This document shows, piece after piece, positions 41,870-50,762 of a stretch of 64,000 nt of DNA (position 1 is its first letter; the number at the start of each line of letters is the position of its first letter). The notes beneath the pieces are model-generated. The model saw only the letters and a program-made list of their open reading frames with translations, was not told the origin of the DNA and made no database searches. The DNA lies in the NCBI GenBank assembly GCA_942492735.1, contig OW818648.1, forward strand, positions 3,844,001-3,908,000. Reading direction: 5' to 3'. A program made the translations under genes and the position numbers. This DNA is from Sporobacter sp942492735 (GTDB lineage: Bacteria > Bacillota > Clostridia > Oscillospirales > Oscillospiraceae).

Positions 41870-43093
41870 TCAGTCCAGTGCCGAATAGAGGATGTTCGCG
41901 GCGGTCGACATGTTTTCACACGCCTTTTCCTCCTCTTGCTCGACGATGTACAGCGCGATGACAAGCTCCGCCGCGGGGTCGACATGAAGGCGCGCGCCGC
42001 CGAAGCCGCAGTGACAGTAGGACACGTCATTGCGCAGCATTCCGAAATCGTCCTTTTTTCCGTTCTTCACGTCCCAGCCATAGCCCCAGTTTGATCCGAG
42101 CATACGTCCGCGCCAGAAGGAGTCGGGTATCTGCGCATTTTGGTCAGTTGTCATCAGGCGAACAGTGGCGGGTGAGAGTATGCGCTTGCCGCCGAGTGTG
42201 CCGTTTTGCAGGAACATCTGCCCGAAAATGAGTTGGTCCCGCATCGTGATTTTGAGGCCGCCCGCCGCACTCGTGCTCTGGAGCGATTCCTCCGTGTTGC
42301 GGTAGTCGCCGCCGCGGAAGTGCGGCTCACGGTAAACATATCGGTCGTATTTGTCACGCGGGAGAGCCCAGTGCGCGTCCTCCATGCCGAGTGGGTCGAA
42401 AATGCGCGCGCGCGCGAACGCTTCGAGGCTCATGCCGGATATACGCTCGACAAGTAGGCCGAGCATCTCATACCCGATGCTGTTGTATGCGAACGCCGTA
42501 CCGATCGGGGTTTTGAGAGGGGCTTTCTTCGCGAGAAATGAAAGCACCTCCCATGCGGACGCGGTTTCCGGCATATTTAGCTTCTCGCGGGCCGCCATAA
42601 GCGCGGAGGTCTGATCCTCACCGAATTCAGGGAGCGCGATACCAAGCTTATTTCTTATGTAGTCCGCCGCCCAGCCGTAAGCTGCATCCTCGTCCCAGCC
42701 GGAGACATGCGTGAGAAAGTGCCAAATAAGTACGCCGTTCTTACCCTCACCCTCGAATTCAGGGAAATACTTCTGTACCGGCTCCCAGAAATCGACGAGA
42801 CCGTCCTCCTGCAAAATCGCAAGGCATGTCGCCGTGAAAGGCTTTGTGACGGAGGCGACGCCGTAAATCGCGTCCTCGCGCAACGGTCCGCCGCCGGGCT
42901 TCTGAACGCCGTAGTTGCCCTCGAATATCTTCACGCCACGGCGCAGCGCGTGGAACGCAATGAAGGAATGGTCTCCTTTTTCGACCAGCTTTTGAAGATA
43001 TCCGTCAAGATAGCGAAGGCGATCAATATTGACCCCGAGCGTGTCAGCGCCGTAGAGCGCTGCTTCCGGTATGGCAGACTTTATCTGTGTCAT
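41870..43093 (-). CDS. Beta-lactamase-fold serine hydrolase (S12/class C family), copy 2
   Basis: 407 residues. Shares the N-terminal block AIPEAALYGADTLGVNIDRL with copy 1 and aligns throughout. Motifs: SVTK at 81-84, YNS (instead of Y-x-N), and YCHCGFGGARLHVDP, where HCG replaces HGG. The acyl-enzyme Ser-x-x-Lys is therefore intact while the other two active-site motifs drift, suggesting a substrate shift between copies. No signal peptide. 24 nt follow copy 3. Confidence 0.87.
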   Translation of the reverse strand: MTQIKSAIPEAALYGADTLGVNIDRLRYLDGYLQKLVEKGDHSFIAFHALRRGVKIFEGNYGVQKPGGGPLREDAIYGVASVTKPFTATCLAILQEDGLVDFWEPVQKYFPEFEGEGKNGVLIWHFLTHVSGWDEDAAYGWAADYIRNKLGIALPEFGEDQTSALMAAREKLNMPETASAWEVLSFLAKKAPLKTPIGTAFAYNSIGYEMLGLLVERISGMSLEAFARARIFDPLGMEDAHWALPRDKYDRYVYREPHFRGGDYRNTEESLQSTSAAGGLKITMRDQLIFGQMFLQNGTLGGKRILSPATVRLMTTDQNAQIPDSFWRGRMLGSNWGYGWDVKNGKKDDFGMLRNDVSYCHCGFGGARLHVDPAAELVIALYIVEQEEEKACENMSTAANILYSALD

Positions 43094-43117
43094 GATTTGT
43101 CAGTCCTTTCTTTTATA

Positions 43118-44332
43118 TCAATCCAGCGCTGAATACAGAATATTAAATGCCGGGCCTAGGTCGTCGTTTTGTGAGTCTGCGCCCTGCTCGCAGAAGTAGC
43201 ATGAAACGACCATATCCTCAATGGGCTCAATCAAGAGGCATGCCCCGCCAAAGCCTCCATGGTTGTAGCTGCGCTCCGAGCGTAAGAAACCGTGGTCGTC
43301 TACCTTGCCGCACTTGAGATCCCAGCCGAGTCCCCAGTTTGTATCTATAATCCGTCCAAACCACAGCGATGGCGGGATCTTTTTATTCCAGTCACGCGTC
43401 ATTGTCCGCACCGACGAGGGCGAGAGAATTCGCTGCCCGTTAAGCGTCCCGTTTTGCAGCCACATCTGTCCGAACTTCGCCATATCCTCAAGCGTCGATT
43501 TGAGGCCGCCGGCCGCGGACGTGTGGGTCATGGCGAATTCGCTGTTTATCCACGCGCCACCCTTGAATGACGCGTCGCGTATGACATGGCGAACCCGCTT
43601 TTCCTCGGGCAGGAACCAGTGCGTATCGTGCATTTCGAGCGGGGAAAAGATGCGCTCTCTGGCAAACGCCTCAAGCGACGTGCCGGTTATATTTTCAATT
43701 ATTTGCTTCATAAGCTCATAGCAGTAGCTTGAGTAGCTGTACGTCGTGCCGGGTCTCGTGGCAAGCGGCGCGCGCAGACTGATGGCGCTCAGAACCTCAT
43801 CCTTTGATTCTTGCGTCATTGGCACGTCAGGCAGGCCAAGCTTTTGGCGAGCGGCAAAAAACGCCGCGTCGTCATACGGCTGGTTTTCGCCTAGAAGCTC
43901 TTTTTCGTATTTCCACCGCATCTCGTCGTCGATACCGGACGTGTGTACAAGCAGGTGCCACAACAGCACCTCGTTTTTGTTCTCACCCGTAAACTCCGGA
44001 AAATGCTTTTGCAGGTGGTCATAGAGGTCGAGCCGTCCGTCCTCAAGCAAAATCGCAGCGCAGGTCGCGAGCACCGGCTTCGTTTCGGACTGCAGAGGGT
44101 AGATGGCGTCAGCGCGCAGCGGTTCGCCGTTCGGTGTCTGCGTGCCGTACTCGCCGCTGAATATGAGCGAGCCGCGACGGTATACGCGCCAGCCTGTGAA
44201 CGCGTGCAATCCGTCATCCACCATGCGCCTCAGATACTCGTCGAGCAGCAGGAGGCGCGGCAGGCATACGCCGAGCGAATCGGCATTGTAGGCAAGACTC
44301 TCGGGTATTGCTTTCGGATAATTTGTCAGCAT
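43118..44332 (-). CDS. Beta-lactamase-fold serine hydrolase (S12/class C family), copy 3
   Basis: 404 residues, with GGAGG upstream of the ATG. N-terminal AIPESLAYNADSLGVCLPRLLL matches the other two. Motifs: SETK (catalytic Ser/Lys), YSS, and YNHGGFGGACLLIEP. No signal peptide. It begins 20 nt after the second ABC gene, so the hydrolases are transcribed with the exporter. A role in processing the exported peptide, or in protecting the producer, are both open. Confidence 0.87.
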   Translation of the reverse strand: MLTNYPKAIPESLAYNADSLGVCLPRLLLLDEYLRRMVDDGLHAFTGWRVYRRGSLIFSGEYGTQTPNGEPLRADAIYPLQSETKPVLATCAAILLEDGRLDLYDHLQKHFPEFTGENKNEVLLWHLLVHTSGIDDEMRWKYEKELLGENQPYDDAAFFAARQKLGLPDVPMTQESKDEVLSAISLRAPLATRPGTTYSYSSYCYELMKQIIENITGTSLEAFARERIFSPLEMHDTHWFLPEEKRVRHVIRDASFKGGAWINSEFAMTHTSAAGGLKSTLEDMAKFGQMWLQNGTLNGQRILSPSSVRTMTRDWNKKIPPSLWFGRIIDTNWGLGWDLKCGKVDDHGFLRSERSYNHGGFGGACLLIEPIEDMVVSCYFCEQGADSQNDDLGPAFNILYSALD

Positions 44333-44352
44333 GATTTAAATCCTCCACTTCA

Positions 44353-46137
44353 TTATTCTTCGGGCCGGTACCATTTCTCCTGCGCTGTATATAGCCTCAT
44401 ATATTCGCCCCTTCTTGCTATCAGCTCGTCGTGCGTCCCCATTTCAACGAGCTGTCCCTCCTTCATGACCGCGATTTTGTCAACAAGGCGGCAGAGGCCG
44501 ACGCGGTGCGAGATAATGACCGCCGTCTTGTCTTTTACAAGCTCAACGAACTTCGAGAGAATCTCTGTTTCGATCAGCGGATCCAGCGCCGATGTCGGCT
44601 CGTCTAGAATGATAAGGTCACTGTCACGGAAGAGCCCGCGCGCGATCGCAAGCTTCTGCCACTGTCCGCCCGAAATGTCACTGCCGCCGAACGCATTTCC
44701 AAGCTCGGTATCGAGGCCCACGCTGTCGAGCAGCGCGCCAAGTCCGGCGCCGCGCAAGGCTTCGGAAATCGCCGCGTCATCGCTCATCCGGGCGGTATCG
44801 GACATCGCAATATTTTCACGCAGCGTCAGCTTATACTGGATAAAATTCTGCGCAACGGCCGAGACTGTTTTCCTGAACGACGCCCGGTCGAGCGATTGCA
44901 CCGGCACACCGTCATATAGGACCTCTCCGCCGCTCGCCGGCAGCATGCCGACGAGCAGCTTCGTCAGCGTTGTTTTGCCGCTTCCGTTCTCACCGAGCAC
45001 GGCGAGCTTTTCTCCGCGGCGAAGTGTAAAGCTCACATCACGCAGCGCAAATTCTTGGGCGTTCGTGTATTTAAAGCGAAGATGACGAACCTCAATTTTC
45101 TCACACAGTCCGCTGTAAACCGCACCGTCGCCGCGTGTCTCCTCAGAAAGGTCGATGAACTCAAAGTAGTCGCCCGCGTAGGAGAGATTGTTAGGCAGCT
45201 CACCAGTCTGCTCAAGGACGCTGCGCGTCGCGTTTTGCAGCGACATAAACGCCGCAATGCACGCACCGAAAACACCGACCGATACGACGCCCTCCAGCGT
45301 CAGCCACAGCGCAAGCCCGACGGACGCGCCGTAGCCGATGATACGCAGAACATCGCAAATCACCATTGAGACAGCGTCCTTACGCGTCTCGTTCCATATC
45401 TCCGCCTGCGTTTCGTCACGGATATCACGCCACTGCTTGGCGACATAGTCGTCCGCGCTCGACACACGAAGCTCCTTTATCGAGCGCCGGTCTGTAAACA
45501 GCCCCCACAGGTATGCGAGCTTGCGCTGCTGCTTTGCCTGCGCGAAGCGCACACGGTAAAACGCCTTACCCCGCACGAGACGCGTGATCAGGTACGGCAG
45601 CACGCTCAGCACGCTCAGCGGCAGAAACCACAGACTGTATTGGGCCAGCACCGCCGAAACGGATACGAGGTTCACAACCCCAACGAGTACGATGTTCAGC
45701 GTCAGCCGTGCGATACTGCTGAGCATGCCGCTGTAGAGCGCCTCCTCGGCGCGGCGGTGCTTATCCTTTATATCCGCATTTTCAAAGTCAATGAGTTGAA
45801 GCTTAGAGAGCTTCTGGCATATTTCAAAACGGTACGCGACCTGATTCTTATCGGCAGCGATATCCATAACCATGTTCGCGATGAATGTCCAGAAGCGGTT
45901 GAGCAGGTACGCCGCCAGATACACTCCGCCGAGTATCAGCAGCGTGTTCTGGCTGCCCTTACCGCCGAGTATCATGCCCGCCTCGTCAAACAACCGTGCC
46001 AATATGACCGCCGTGAATGCCGGGAACAGGCCTTGAACGATATAATATAAGATGCTCACCGCCGCCGCGACGGGTATTGTGCGGAAATAGTGCGCAAGCA
46101 CACGGCGGTACACGATGGTTTTTGGAAGCATTTTCAT
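44353..46137 (-). CDS. ABC exporter half-transporter (permease-ATPase), second subunit
   Basis: 594 residues from the ATG at 46137 (GGAGGCG just upstream); the start overlaps the stop of the first ABC gene (ATGA). Six transmembrane helices (about 20-320) precede an ATPase domain with Walker A GENGSGKTT, signature SGGQWQKLAIARGLF, Walker B LIILDEPTSALD and H-loop ISHR. The GGQWQ signature is common in exporters of peptide clusters in Bacillota. No C39 leader-peptidase domain. Forms a heterodimer with the next gene, as judged by overlap and similar size. Confidence 0.9.
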   Translation of the reverse strand: MKMLPKTIVYRRVLAHYFRTIPVAAAVSILYYIVQGLFPAFTAVILARLFDEAGMILGGKGSQNTLLILGGVYLAAYLLNRFWTFIANMVMDIAADKNQVAYRFEICQKLSKLQLIDFENADIKDKHRRAEEALYSGMLSSIARLTLNIVLVGVVNLVSVSAVLAQYSLWFLPLSVLSVLPYLITRLVRGKAFYRVRFAQAKQQRKLAYLWGLFTDRRSIKELRVSSADDYVAKQWRDIRDETQAEIWNETRKDAVSMVICDVLRIIGYGASVGLALWLTLEGVVSVGVFGACIAAFMSLQNATRSVLEQTGELPNNLSYAGDYFEFIDLSEETRGDGAVYSGLCEKIEVRHLRFKYTNAQEFALRDVSFTLRRGEKLAVLGENGSGKTTLTKLLVGMLPASGGEVLYDGVPVQSLDRASFRKTVSAVAQNFIQYKLTLRENIAMSDTARMSDDAAISEALRGAGLGALLDSVGLDTELGNAFGGSDISGGQWQKLAIARGLFRDSDLIILDEPTSALDPLIETEILSKFVELVKDKTAVIISHRVGLCRLVDKIAVMKEGQLVEMGTHDELIARRGEYMRLYTAQEKWYRPEE

Positions 46138-47897
46138 TTCGCCTCCTCCGTATACCATCGTGACTGCGCTGTGTACATCTCTTTATACAAGCCGTCCTTC
46201 GCCAGGAGCTCAGAATGCGCGCCGCACTGGACAGCGCAGCCGCCGTCGATGACGATTATCTTGTCAGAGAGCCGCGCGGAGGCAAGCCTGTGCGAAATCA
46301 TCACGCAGCCACGGCCGCGCAGCACGGACTGAAAGGTCTCATACATCCTGCTTTCCGCGACAGGATCGAGCGCCGCCGTCGGTTCATCAAGTATAATGAA
46401 CGATGCATCCGAAATGAGAGCGCGTGATACGGCAAGGCGCTGCCACTGTCCGCCGGACAGATCGATACCGTCGTCCTCGAGCTTGCCAAGGTTCGTATCA
46501 AGCGGTATATCCTCCGACCACAAGCCGCGCCGAAGCGCGTCTGCAATGGCCTCGTCGTTATTGAGCTTTTCTATATCGCCGAAAGCGACGTTCTCGCGCA
46601 GTGTCAGCTCATAGCCGACATAGTCCTGAAACACAACGGAAAATACAGCCCTGCGCTCGGCGGCGGAAAGCATCGCAATTGATCTGCCGTTAATGCTGAT
46701 GTCCCCGTCAGTGGGACGATACAGCCCGCAAAGCAGCTTGACTATTGTTGACTTGCCCGCGCCGTTTTCACCGACGAGCGCGACGCGTTCACCGGGCCGG
46801 ATTTCAAAGCTCAAGCCTTGCAGCACCGGTTTATCTGTTTTGGGATATGTAAAGCGCACATTATGGAAGCGTATATGCACGCCGCCGGACACATCGCTGC
46901 CCCCTGGCGCTTGTTTATGTACCTCGGGGAGGTTCATGAAAATATCGAAGTGTCGCATGATAATGCAGTCCTGCGATACAAGAGAGAACATGCTGCTGAG
47001 TATCTGTGAAAGTCCGAGGATAGTACCCATCGAGGTGATGCATGCGGTAAACGAACCGAGTTCAACAGCGCCGCTTGTCAGCCTTGTCAGCAGAGAGACA
47101 ATGACAAAAACAGCCCAGACCGCAAGCATGAGGTCACGAAATATTCCGTATTTACTGGATTTGATTTTCGTCTGTACATATTCGTGCCGGAAGGTATCGG
47201 CATAGAACTTCCACTTTTTAAGAACAAACTCTACCGCGCCGAAGAGCTTGAGCTCAAACACCGCATGCTTATCAGCAAGCAGCGCGGAAAGATATGTTCG
47301 CCGCCGCCAGTTCGGCATATCCGTGTTCCAGAGCCTTTGCAGCTCCTCCTCCCACTTGTAATCAAGCCACAGCATCGGCGCAAGCAGGAAAAGATATATC
47401 ACAGCGAACCATACGGATATCTGCGTGAATACGACTGCCGTTCCCACAAGGGAAACAATCGTCGCCAGAGCACTCGCCGTCCGCGAAAACAGAAAATAGA
47501 TTCTCTGCTGTGGTTCGGTCCCCATGCGCTCGATGGAATCGAGTACGTCCTTGTCCTCGAAGCACGCATACTCAATTCGCCTGAATTTGTCGAGGACGAC
47601 ATCCGTGAAGTTCCTATTGAGCGCGCGCAGACAGTATACCGAGGATAAGCTCCGTATAGCTCCCGAAGCTGCCGAGAGCAGCAGCGAGGCGAGCAGCAGC
47701 ATCCCCCATGTAAGGATTTCGCCGATATCTGCCGAGCCGCCGGCAAAAGATGCTATACCGCTGACGAGCCGCCCGGTGAAAAAGATTCTCAGCGGCGTTT
47801 CGGCCGCCTCCAAAACCACTCCGACAAGCGAAATGAGCGTCGGTATACGCGCGTATTTCAGCATCATGCCAATAGAGCGCATGGCCTGTTTAAGCAA
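46134..47897 (-). CDS. ABC exporter half-transporter (permease-ATPase), first subunit
   Basis: 587 residues if translation starts at TTG 47897, which has a perfect AGGGAGGT 7 nt upstream. The alternative ATG at 47927 lies directly on the T-run of the attenuator hairpin and lacks an RBS. Transmembrane region to about residue 330, then Walker A GENGAGKST, signature LSGGQWQRLAVSRALI, Walker B FIILDEPTAALD and H-loop ISHRLASARL. Same exporter type as its partner, no peptidase domain. Position directly after a small peptide gene suggests that peptide is the cargo. Confidence 0.9.
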   Translation of the reverse strand: MLKQAMRSIGMMLKYARIPTLISLVGVVLEAAETPLRIFFTGRLVSGIASFAGGSADIGEILTWGMLLLASLLLSAASGAIRSLSSVYCLRALNRNFTDVVLDKFRRIEYACFEDKDVLDSIERMGTEPQQRIYFLFSRTASALATIVSLVGTAVVFTQISVWFAVIYLFLLAPMLWLDYKWEEELQRLWNTDMPNWRRRTYLSALLADKHAVFELKLFGAVEFVLKKWKFYADTFRHEYVQTKIKSSKYGIFRDLMLAVWAVFVIVSLLTRLTSGAVELGSFTACITSMGTILGLSQILSSMFSLVSQDCIIMRHFDIFMNLPEVHKQAPGGSDVSGGVHIRFHNVRFTYPKTDKPVLQGLSFEIRPGERVALVGENGAGKSTIVKLLCGLYRPTDGDISINGRSIAMLSAAERRAVFSVVFQDYVGYELTLRENVAFGDIEKLNNDEAIADALRRGLWSEDIPLDTNLGKLEDDGIDLSGGQWQRLAVSRALISDASFIILDEPTAALDPVAESRMYETFQSVLRGRGCVMISHRLASARLSDKIIVIDGGCAVQCGAHSELLAKDGLYKEMYTAQSRWYTEEAK

Positions 47898-47930
47898 AAC
47901 TGTGACCTCCCTATCTGTTTCGGTCATAAT

Positions 47931-47960
47931 AAAAACCGCCTCTGATAAAGCAGAGACGGC
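47931..47960 (-). terminator. Attenuator-like hairpin between the peptide gene and the exporter genes
   Basis: Minus strand CCGTCTCTG / CAGAGGCGG (one G-T pair), loop CTTTAT, followed by TTTTTATT. It begins 22 nt after the peptide stop. Partial termination here would make the peptide mRNA far more abundant than the exporter mRNA, as is usual in bacteriocin and RiPP operons. Confidence 0.75.
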
Positions 47961-47981
47961 AAATATCCGAATATACAACGT

Positions 47982-48122
47982 TTACATATCAACGCTGATG
48001 GGCGGACAAATGTCATATCGCTTTAGCATTTTGTAAATACGGTCATACTTACCGGTTTTACCACTCTGCAATTGAGCGCACGGGTGCAGCACAACAGAAA
48101 GAATCCTCTTCATGTTTGTCAT
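47982..48122 (-). CDS. 46-residue peptide, candidate precursor of an exported peptide
   Basis: ATG at 48122 follows AAGGAGGTG by 6 nt, one of the best RBSs in the window, and a consensus promoter lies just upstream. The sequence begins MTNMKRILSVVLHPCAQLQS, continues with a Gly/Lys/Tyr-rich middle (KTGKYDRIYKMLKRY) and ends DICPPISVDM. It has two Cys (15 and 38-39 region) and a Pro-rich, uncharged-to-acidic C-terminus after a basic stretch. No signal peptide cleavage site and no double-Gly leader. Placement first in an operon with two ABC half-exporters and three cytoplasmic serine hydrolases suggests a modified or processed peptide (bacteriocin or signal); no radical-SAM, YcaO or LanM-type enzyme is present. 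I do not recognise the family. Confidence 0.7.
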   Translation of the reverse strand: MTNMKRILSVVLHPCAQLQSGKTGKYDRIYKMLKRYDICPPISVDM

Positions 48123-48159
48123 TTTGTCCACCTCCTTCATACATTAGATAATTATACAG

Positions 48160-48188
48160 ATATTACCACGCTGGGGAATTCATGTCAA
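48160..48188 (-). promoter_or_regulatory. Promoter of the peptide/exporter/hydrolase operon
   Basis: Minus strand -35 TTGACA (48188-48183), 17-nt spacer, -10 TAATAT (48165-48160), about 38 nt before the peptide ATG. Confidence 0.8.
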
Positions 48189-48204
48189 GCCAGGATTGTG
48201 CAGT

Positions 48205-48882
48205 TTATACACCTTCGCTGTCCCCTCGTCTGAGCCGGACCGCTAAATAATGGCCGATGCAGACGAACAGCCCCATAACCGCGATGTAATCCAGAAAGAA
48301 TAGGATTAGCGGTTCATCAAAATCAAAGAATACAAACTGGTTTTTTAGAAACATATAGGAGCCGATATCCTGCGCAACAAAGGCATAAACACCGTATCCG
48401 GCGATTAAAGCAGCTAAACAGCCCAAAACAATCCGACGAATGCGGGAGGGCTGCTTTGTGAGTTTTCGTGCCATTGCCATCATCATAGTCCAGTGTAGTC
48501 CAAGGTGCAGCGACATCAGGACGAAGCCCCAATACGAGCAGAGCATATGAACTGTTCTTGCCAAACTTCTGCCGCCACTGATTTGCAGGAAATGAAACAC
48601 ATGACGGGAGAGCACAATACCACTGACCATAAGACCAACCATCACAGCAAATACAGACACAGCAATGACTGTCTGCGCGACACGAAAGGCGGTATATTTG
48701 CCTTTCAGCAGATTTTTGCTCCATTTGAAATTGAGGATATGATGCAGGATGAACAGCAAAAACATGCCTGCACCAAGCCACTCATGGGCTGTCTGTCCCA
48801 CAAGCGCATGTGCCATCAGAAGCAGCATGGCGATTGTCATAACGATATCGGAGGTAATTTTCAGTGCCATTTTGGGCTTCAT
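48205..48882 (-). CDS. DUF4405-type membrane protein (cytochrome b-like)
   Basis: 225 residues, GAGGGAAG upstream. Six hydrophobic helices; His residues sit in paired transmembrane positions (AHALVGQTAHEWLG, FILHHILNFKWSKN, LARTVHMLCSYWG, SLHLGLHW), as in DUF4405 proteins and b-type cytochromes that hold two haems. It probably moves electrons across or along the membrane. It follows the flavodoxin-like lipoprotein gene on the same strand after 90 nt, so the two may form one redox unit. Confidence 0.8.
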   Translation of the reverse strand: MKPKMALKITSDIVMTIAMLLLMAHALVGQTAHEWLGAGMFLLFILHHILNFKWSKNLLKGKYTAFRVAQTVIAVSVFAVMVGLMVSGIVLSRHVFHFLQISGGRSLARTVHMLCSYWGFVLMSLHLGLHWTMMMAMARKLTKQPSRIRRIVLGCLAALIAGYGVYAFVAQDIGSYMFLKNQFVFFDFDEPLILFFLDYIAVMGLFVCIGHYLAVRLRRGDSEGV

Positions 48883-48972
48883 ATCAATGCTTCCCTCTGC
48901 GTTCTAGTCTTACCGACGGTGTGAGAACTATTGCTTCTGTGCCGGCTGTGATAGATAGATGGCTCTATGCTA

Positions 48973-49680
48973 TTAATACCCCAGACCTTTCAGCCAATCT
49001 GCCACATCTCCAGCGGCATCTGTCACATTGCGCTCACTGACTGTAAAGCCATCGGTTATTATCGTAGCATTCGGCTCCAGTTCCTGAATGGTCTCAATAG
49101 TGCTGGAAAAGCGGCTGCCGTTGTGCGTGTTAAATGGAATAATCGTTTTGCCTGCAAAGTCATACTCATCGAAAAAGCTGTACATCACCATTGGCATATC
49201 ATACCACCAGTTCGGATAACCGATAATAACGATATCGTAATCATCCAAGTTCTCAATGTGCGTGATAAGCTCCGGACGCGCGCCAGCATCCTGTTCCTCT
49301 GCTGCAAAATCGATAAGCTCGCCGCCGTTTCCGGGGTATTCTACCGAGGTTTGGATGGAAAAGAGGTCTCCGCCCGTCTCGCTCTGAATCATATCTGCGA
49401 CAGCGCGGACACGGCCTTTTGCCTCGCCGTTTACGGTGACAAAGCTGGCAGACGAAATAGCGTCCACAACGCTGTTTTCTGCCACGGCAAAATAAGCAAT
49501 CAGAATCATCGGACTAACCGTTACTGTAGGTACTGGCTCTGTCTGATTGTTTGCCGCTCCCGTCTGCTCTGATAGTGTACCACTGCTTTCCGTTTCAGTG
49601 TTCGTCAACGCAGTTGCTCCACAGGCAGCAAGACTGTATACCATAGCGATACAGAGAAAAAGCGCAATCGTTCTTTTCAT
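48973..49680 (-). CDS. Flavodoxin-like lipoprotein
   Basis: 235 residues; AAAGGGA before the ATG. Lipobox LAAC (Cys20) and a Ser/Thr/Gln linker are followed by a flavodoxin fold: ILIAYFAVAENSVVD (modified phosphate loop; the usual T/S-x-T-G-x-T is absent), DYDIVIIGYPNWWYDMP and KTIIPFNTHNGSRFSSTIETIQ, the FMN-edge motifs of the flavodoxin_4 group. It would place an FMN protein on the outer face of the membrane. The soluble flavodoxin at 56550 shares the YPNWW-x-x-MPM and GKTI-x-PF motifs. Confidence 0.82.
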   Translation of the reverse strand: MKRTIALFLCIAMVYSLAACGATALTNTETESSGTLSEQTGAANNQTEPVPTVTVSPMILIAYFAVAENSVVDAISSASFVTVNGEAKGRVRAVADMIQSETGGDLFSIQTSVEYPGNGGELIDFAAEEQDAGARPELITHIENLDDYDIVIIGYPNWWYDMPMVMYSFFDEYDFAGKTIIPFNTHNGSRFSSTIETIQELEPNATIITDGFTVSERNVTDAAGDVADWLKGLGY

Positions 49681-49724
49681 GAAATATCCCTTTCATACAT
49701 GTTGTTCTCTGCGTGTAAACAGGA

Positions 49725-50762
49725 TCAACTGTTTTGCTGCTTTTCCCAAAAAGCAACTGCATCATCGAGCCATCCTTCTGCAGATGTACCGATTCCCAAT
49801 CCGAAGCCATGGCCGAGATTTGGATATTTGTGAAACGCCGTATCAATTCCCAAACGGCGCAGCGCCTCAATACGCCGTTCCATTGAGCGCCAGCTTGCGA
49901 TCCCGTCATCTTCGCCCACACAGGCAAAAGTGGGAGGATCGCTTTCCGTGTAATCCGTATGGCCGGTGTACTGCATGATAACCGCCCCGGGTCTCTGCAG
50001 ATTGTCCGCACCGAAGGCCGCCGGGCCGTAGGAGCCGAGATACGCCGCCATTCTTGCGCCTGCCGAACCGCCCCAGAGGGAGTAGCAGTCCGTGTTGATA
50101 TCCAGTTCTTCGGCATTTTCAAAAATAAAGGAGATTGCCGCAGCCAAATCCTCGCAGGCTACGTCCGAACCGCCGCTGCGGTATTGCAGGGCAAACGCGT
50201 TGTATCCTTTCCGGCAGAGTGCCAGTGCATGGGGGAAACTCTCATGGATCGATCCTACATAGGAAAAACCGCCGCCGGCACTCACAACAGAAAAAGGCGC
50301 ATCCGGTTCACCCCGGAAGAAGAACAGCCCAGTATTCTCTTTGCTGGGATCCACCTGCCTTTCCTCTTCGGTGTAAATGTTATAAAAAATGGTTTGTCCC
50401 TTGTTGACGATATCCAGCATAGAATTCAGTACATCTACCGTTGTCGCCGTGTCGATATGGGTATGATAAGGCAGCAGCGCGTCAATGTTATTAAGTTTCA
50501 TACTGCCGTCTGGCAGCCCGCGTTCCGTCGGGAACAAAAAACGGCCAAAGTCCTCAAAAGCAGGATAATTAATTATCTCTAAGACACTTGTGTCTGCATT
50601 TATATACACAAAGTCTCCTTGCTCATTGCTTTGCGTTGCTAAGTATTCGGTTGAAGCCTCTGTCGCCACATCCTCGCTGCCTTGCTCCTGCTCATTAGGC
50701 GCATAGCTGGAAAAGCAAAAAAGCAGCAGCGCAAGCAATATGGCAAGTCTCCAATTCTTCAT
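49725..50762 (-). CDS. Exported alpha/beta hydrolase (BD-FAE/esterase type)
   Basis: 345 residues. N-terminal signal (LAILLALLLFCFSSYA; the cysteine does not fit a good lipobox). Catalytic features: oxyanion-type SAGGGFSYVG, nucleophile in WGGSAGA (G-x-S-x-G), acid in VGEDDG and His in NLGHGFGLG. Fold and spacing match the hormone-sensitive-lipase/BD-FAE esterase group, which deacylates small esters or polysaccharide decorations. Its ATG overlaps the kinase stop by 4 nt, so it belongs to the two-component operon. Confidence 0.82.
   Translation of the reverse strand: MKNWRLAILLALLLFCFSSYAPNEQEQGSEDVATEASTEYLATQSNEQGDFVYINADTSVLEIINYPAFEDFGRFLFPTERGLPDGSMKLNNIDALLPYHTHIDTATTVDVLNSMLDIVNKGQTIFYNIYTEEERQVDPSKENTGLFFFRGEPDAPFSVVSAGGGFSYVGSIHESFPHALALCRKGYNAFALQYRSGGSDVACEDLAAAISFIFENAEELDINTDCYSLWGGSAGARMAAYLGSYGPAAFGADNLQRPGAVIMQYTGHTDYTESDPPTFACVGEDDGIASWRSMERRIEALRRLGIDTAFHKYPNLGHGFGLGIGTSAEGWLDDAVAFWEKQQNS

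Noticed and set aside
40610..44332. Antibiotic-resistance class C beta-lactamases
   Set aside because: No signal peptides, altered Y-x-N motif in all three, and cotranscription with a peptide gene and exporters point to another role.
47898..47927. ATG at 47927 as start of the first ABC exporter gene
   Set aside because: It lies at the T-run of the attenuator and has no RBS; the TTG at 47897 has AGGGAGGT at ideal spacing.
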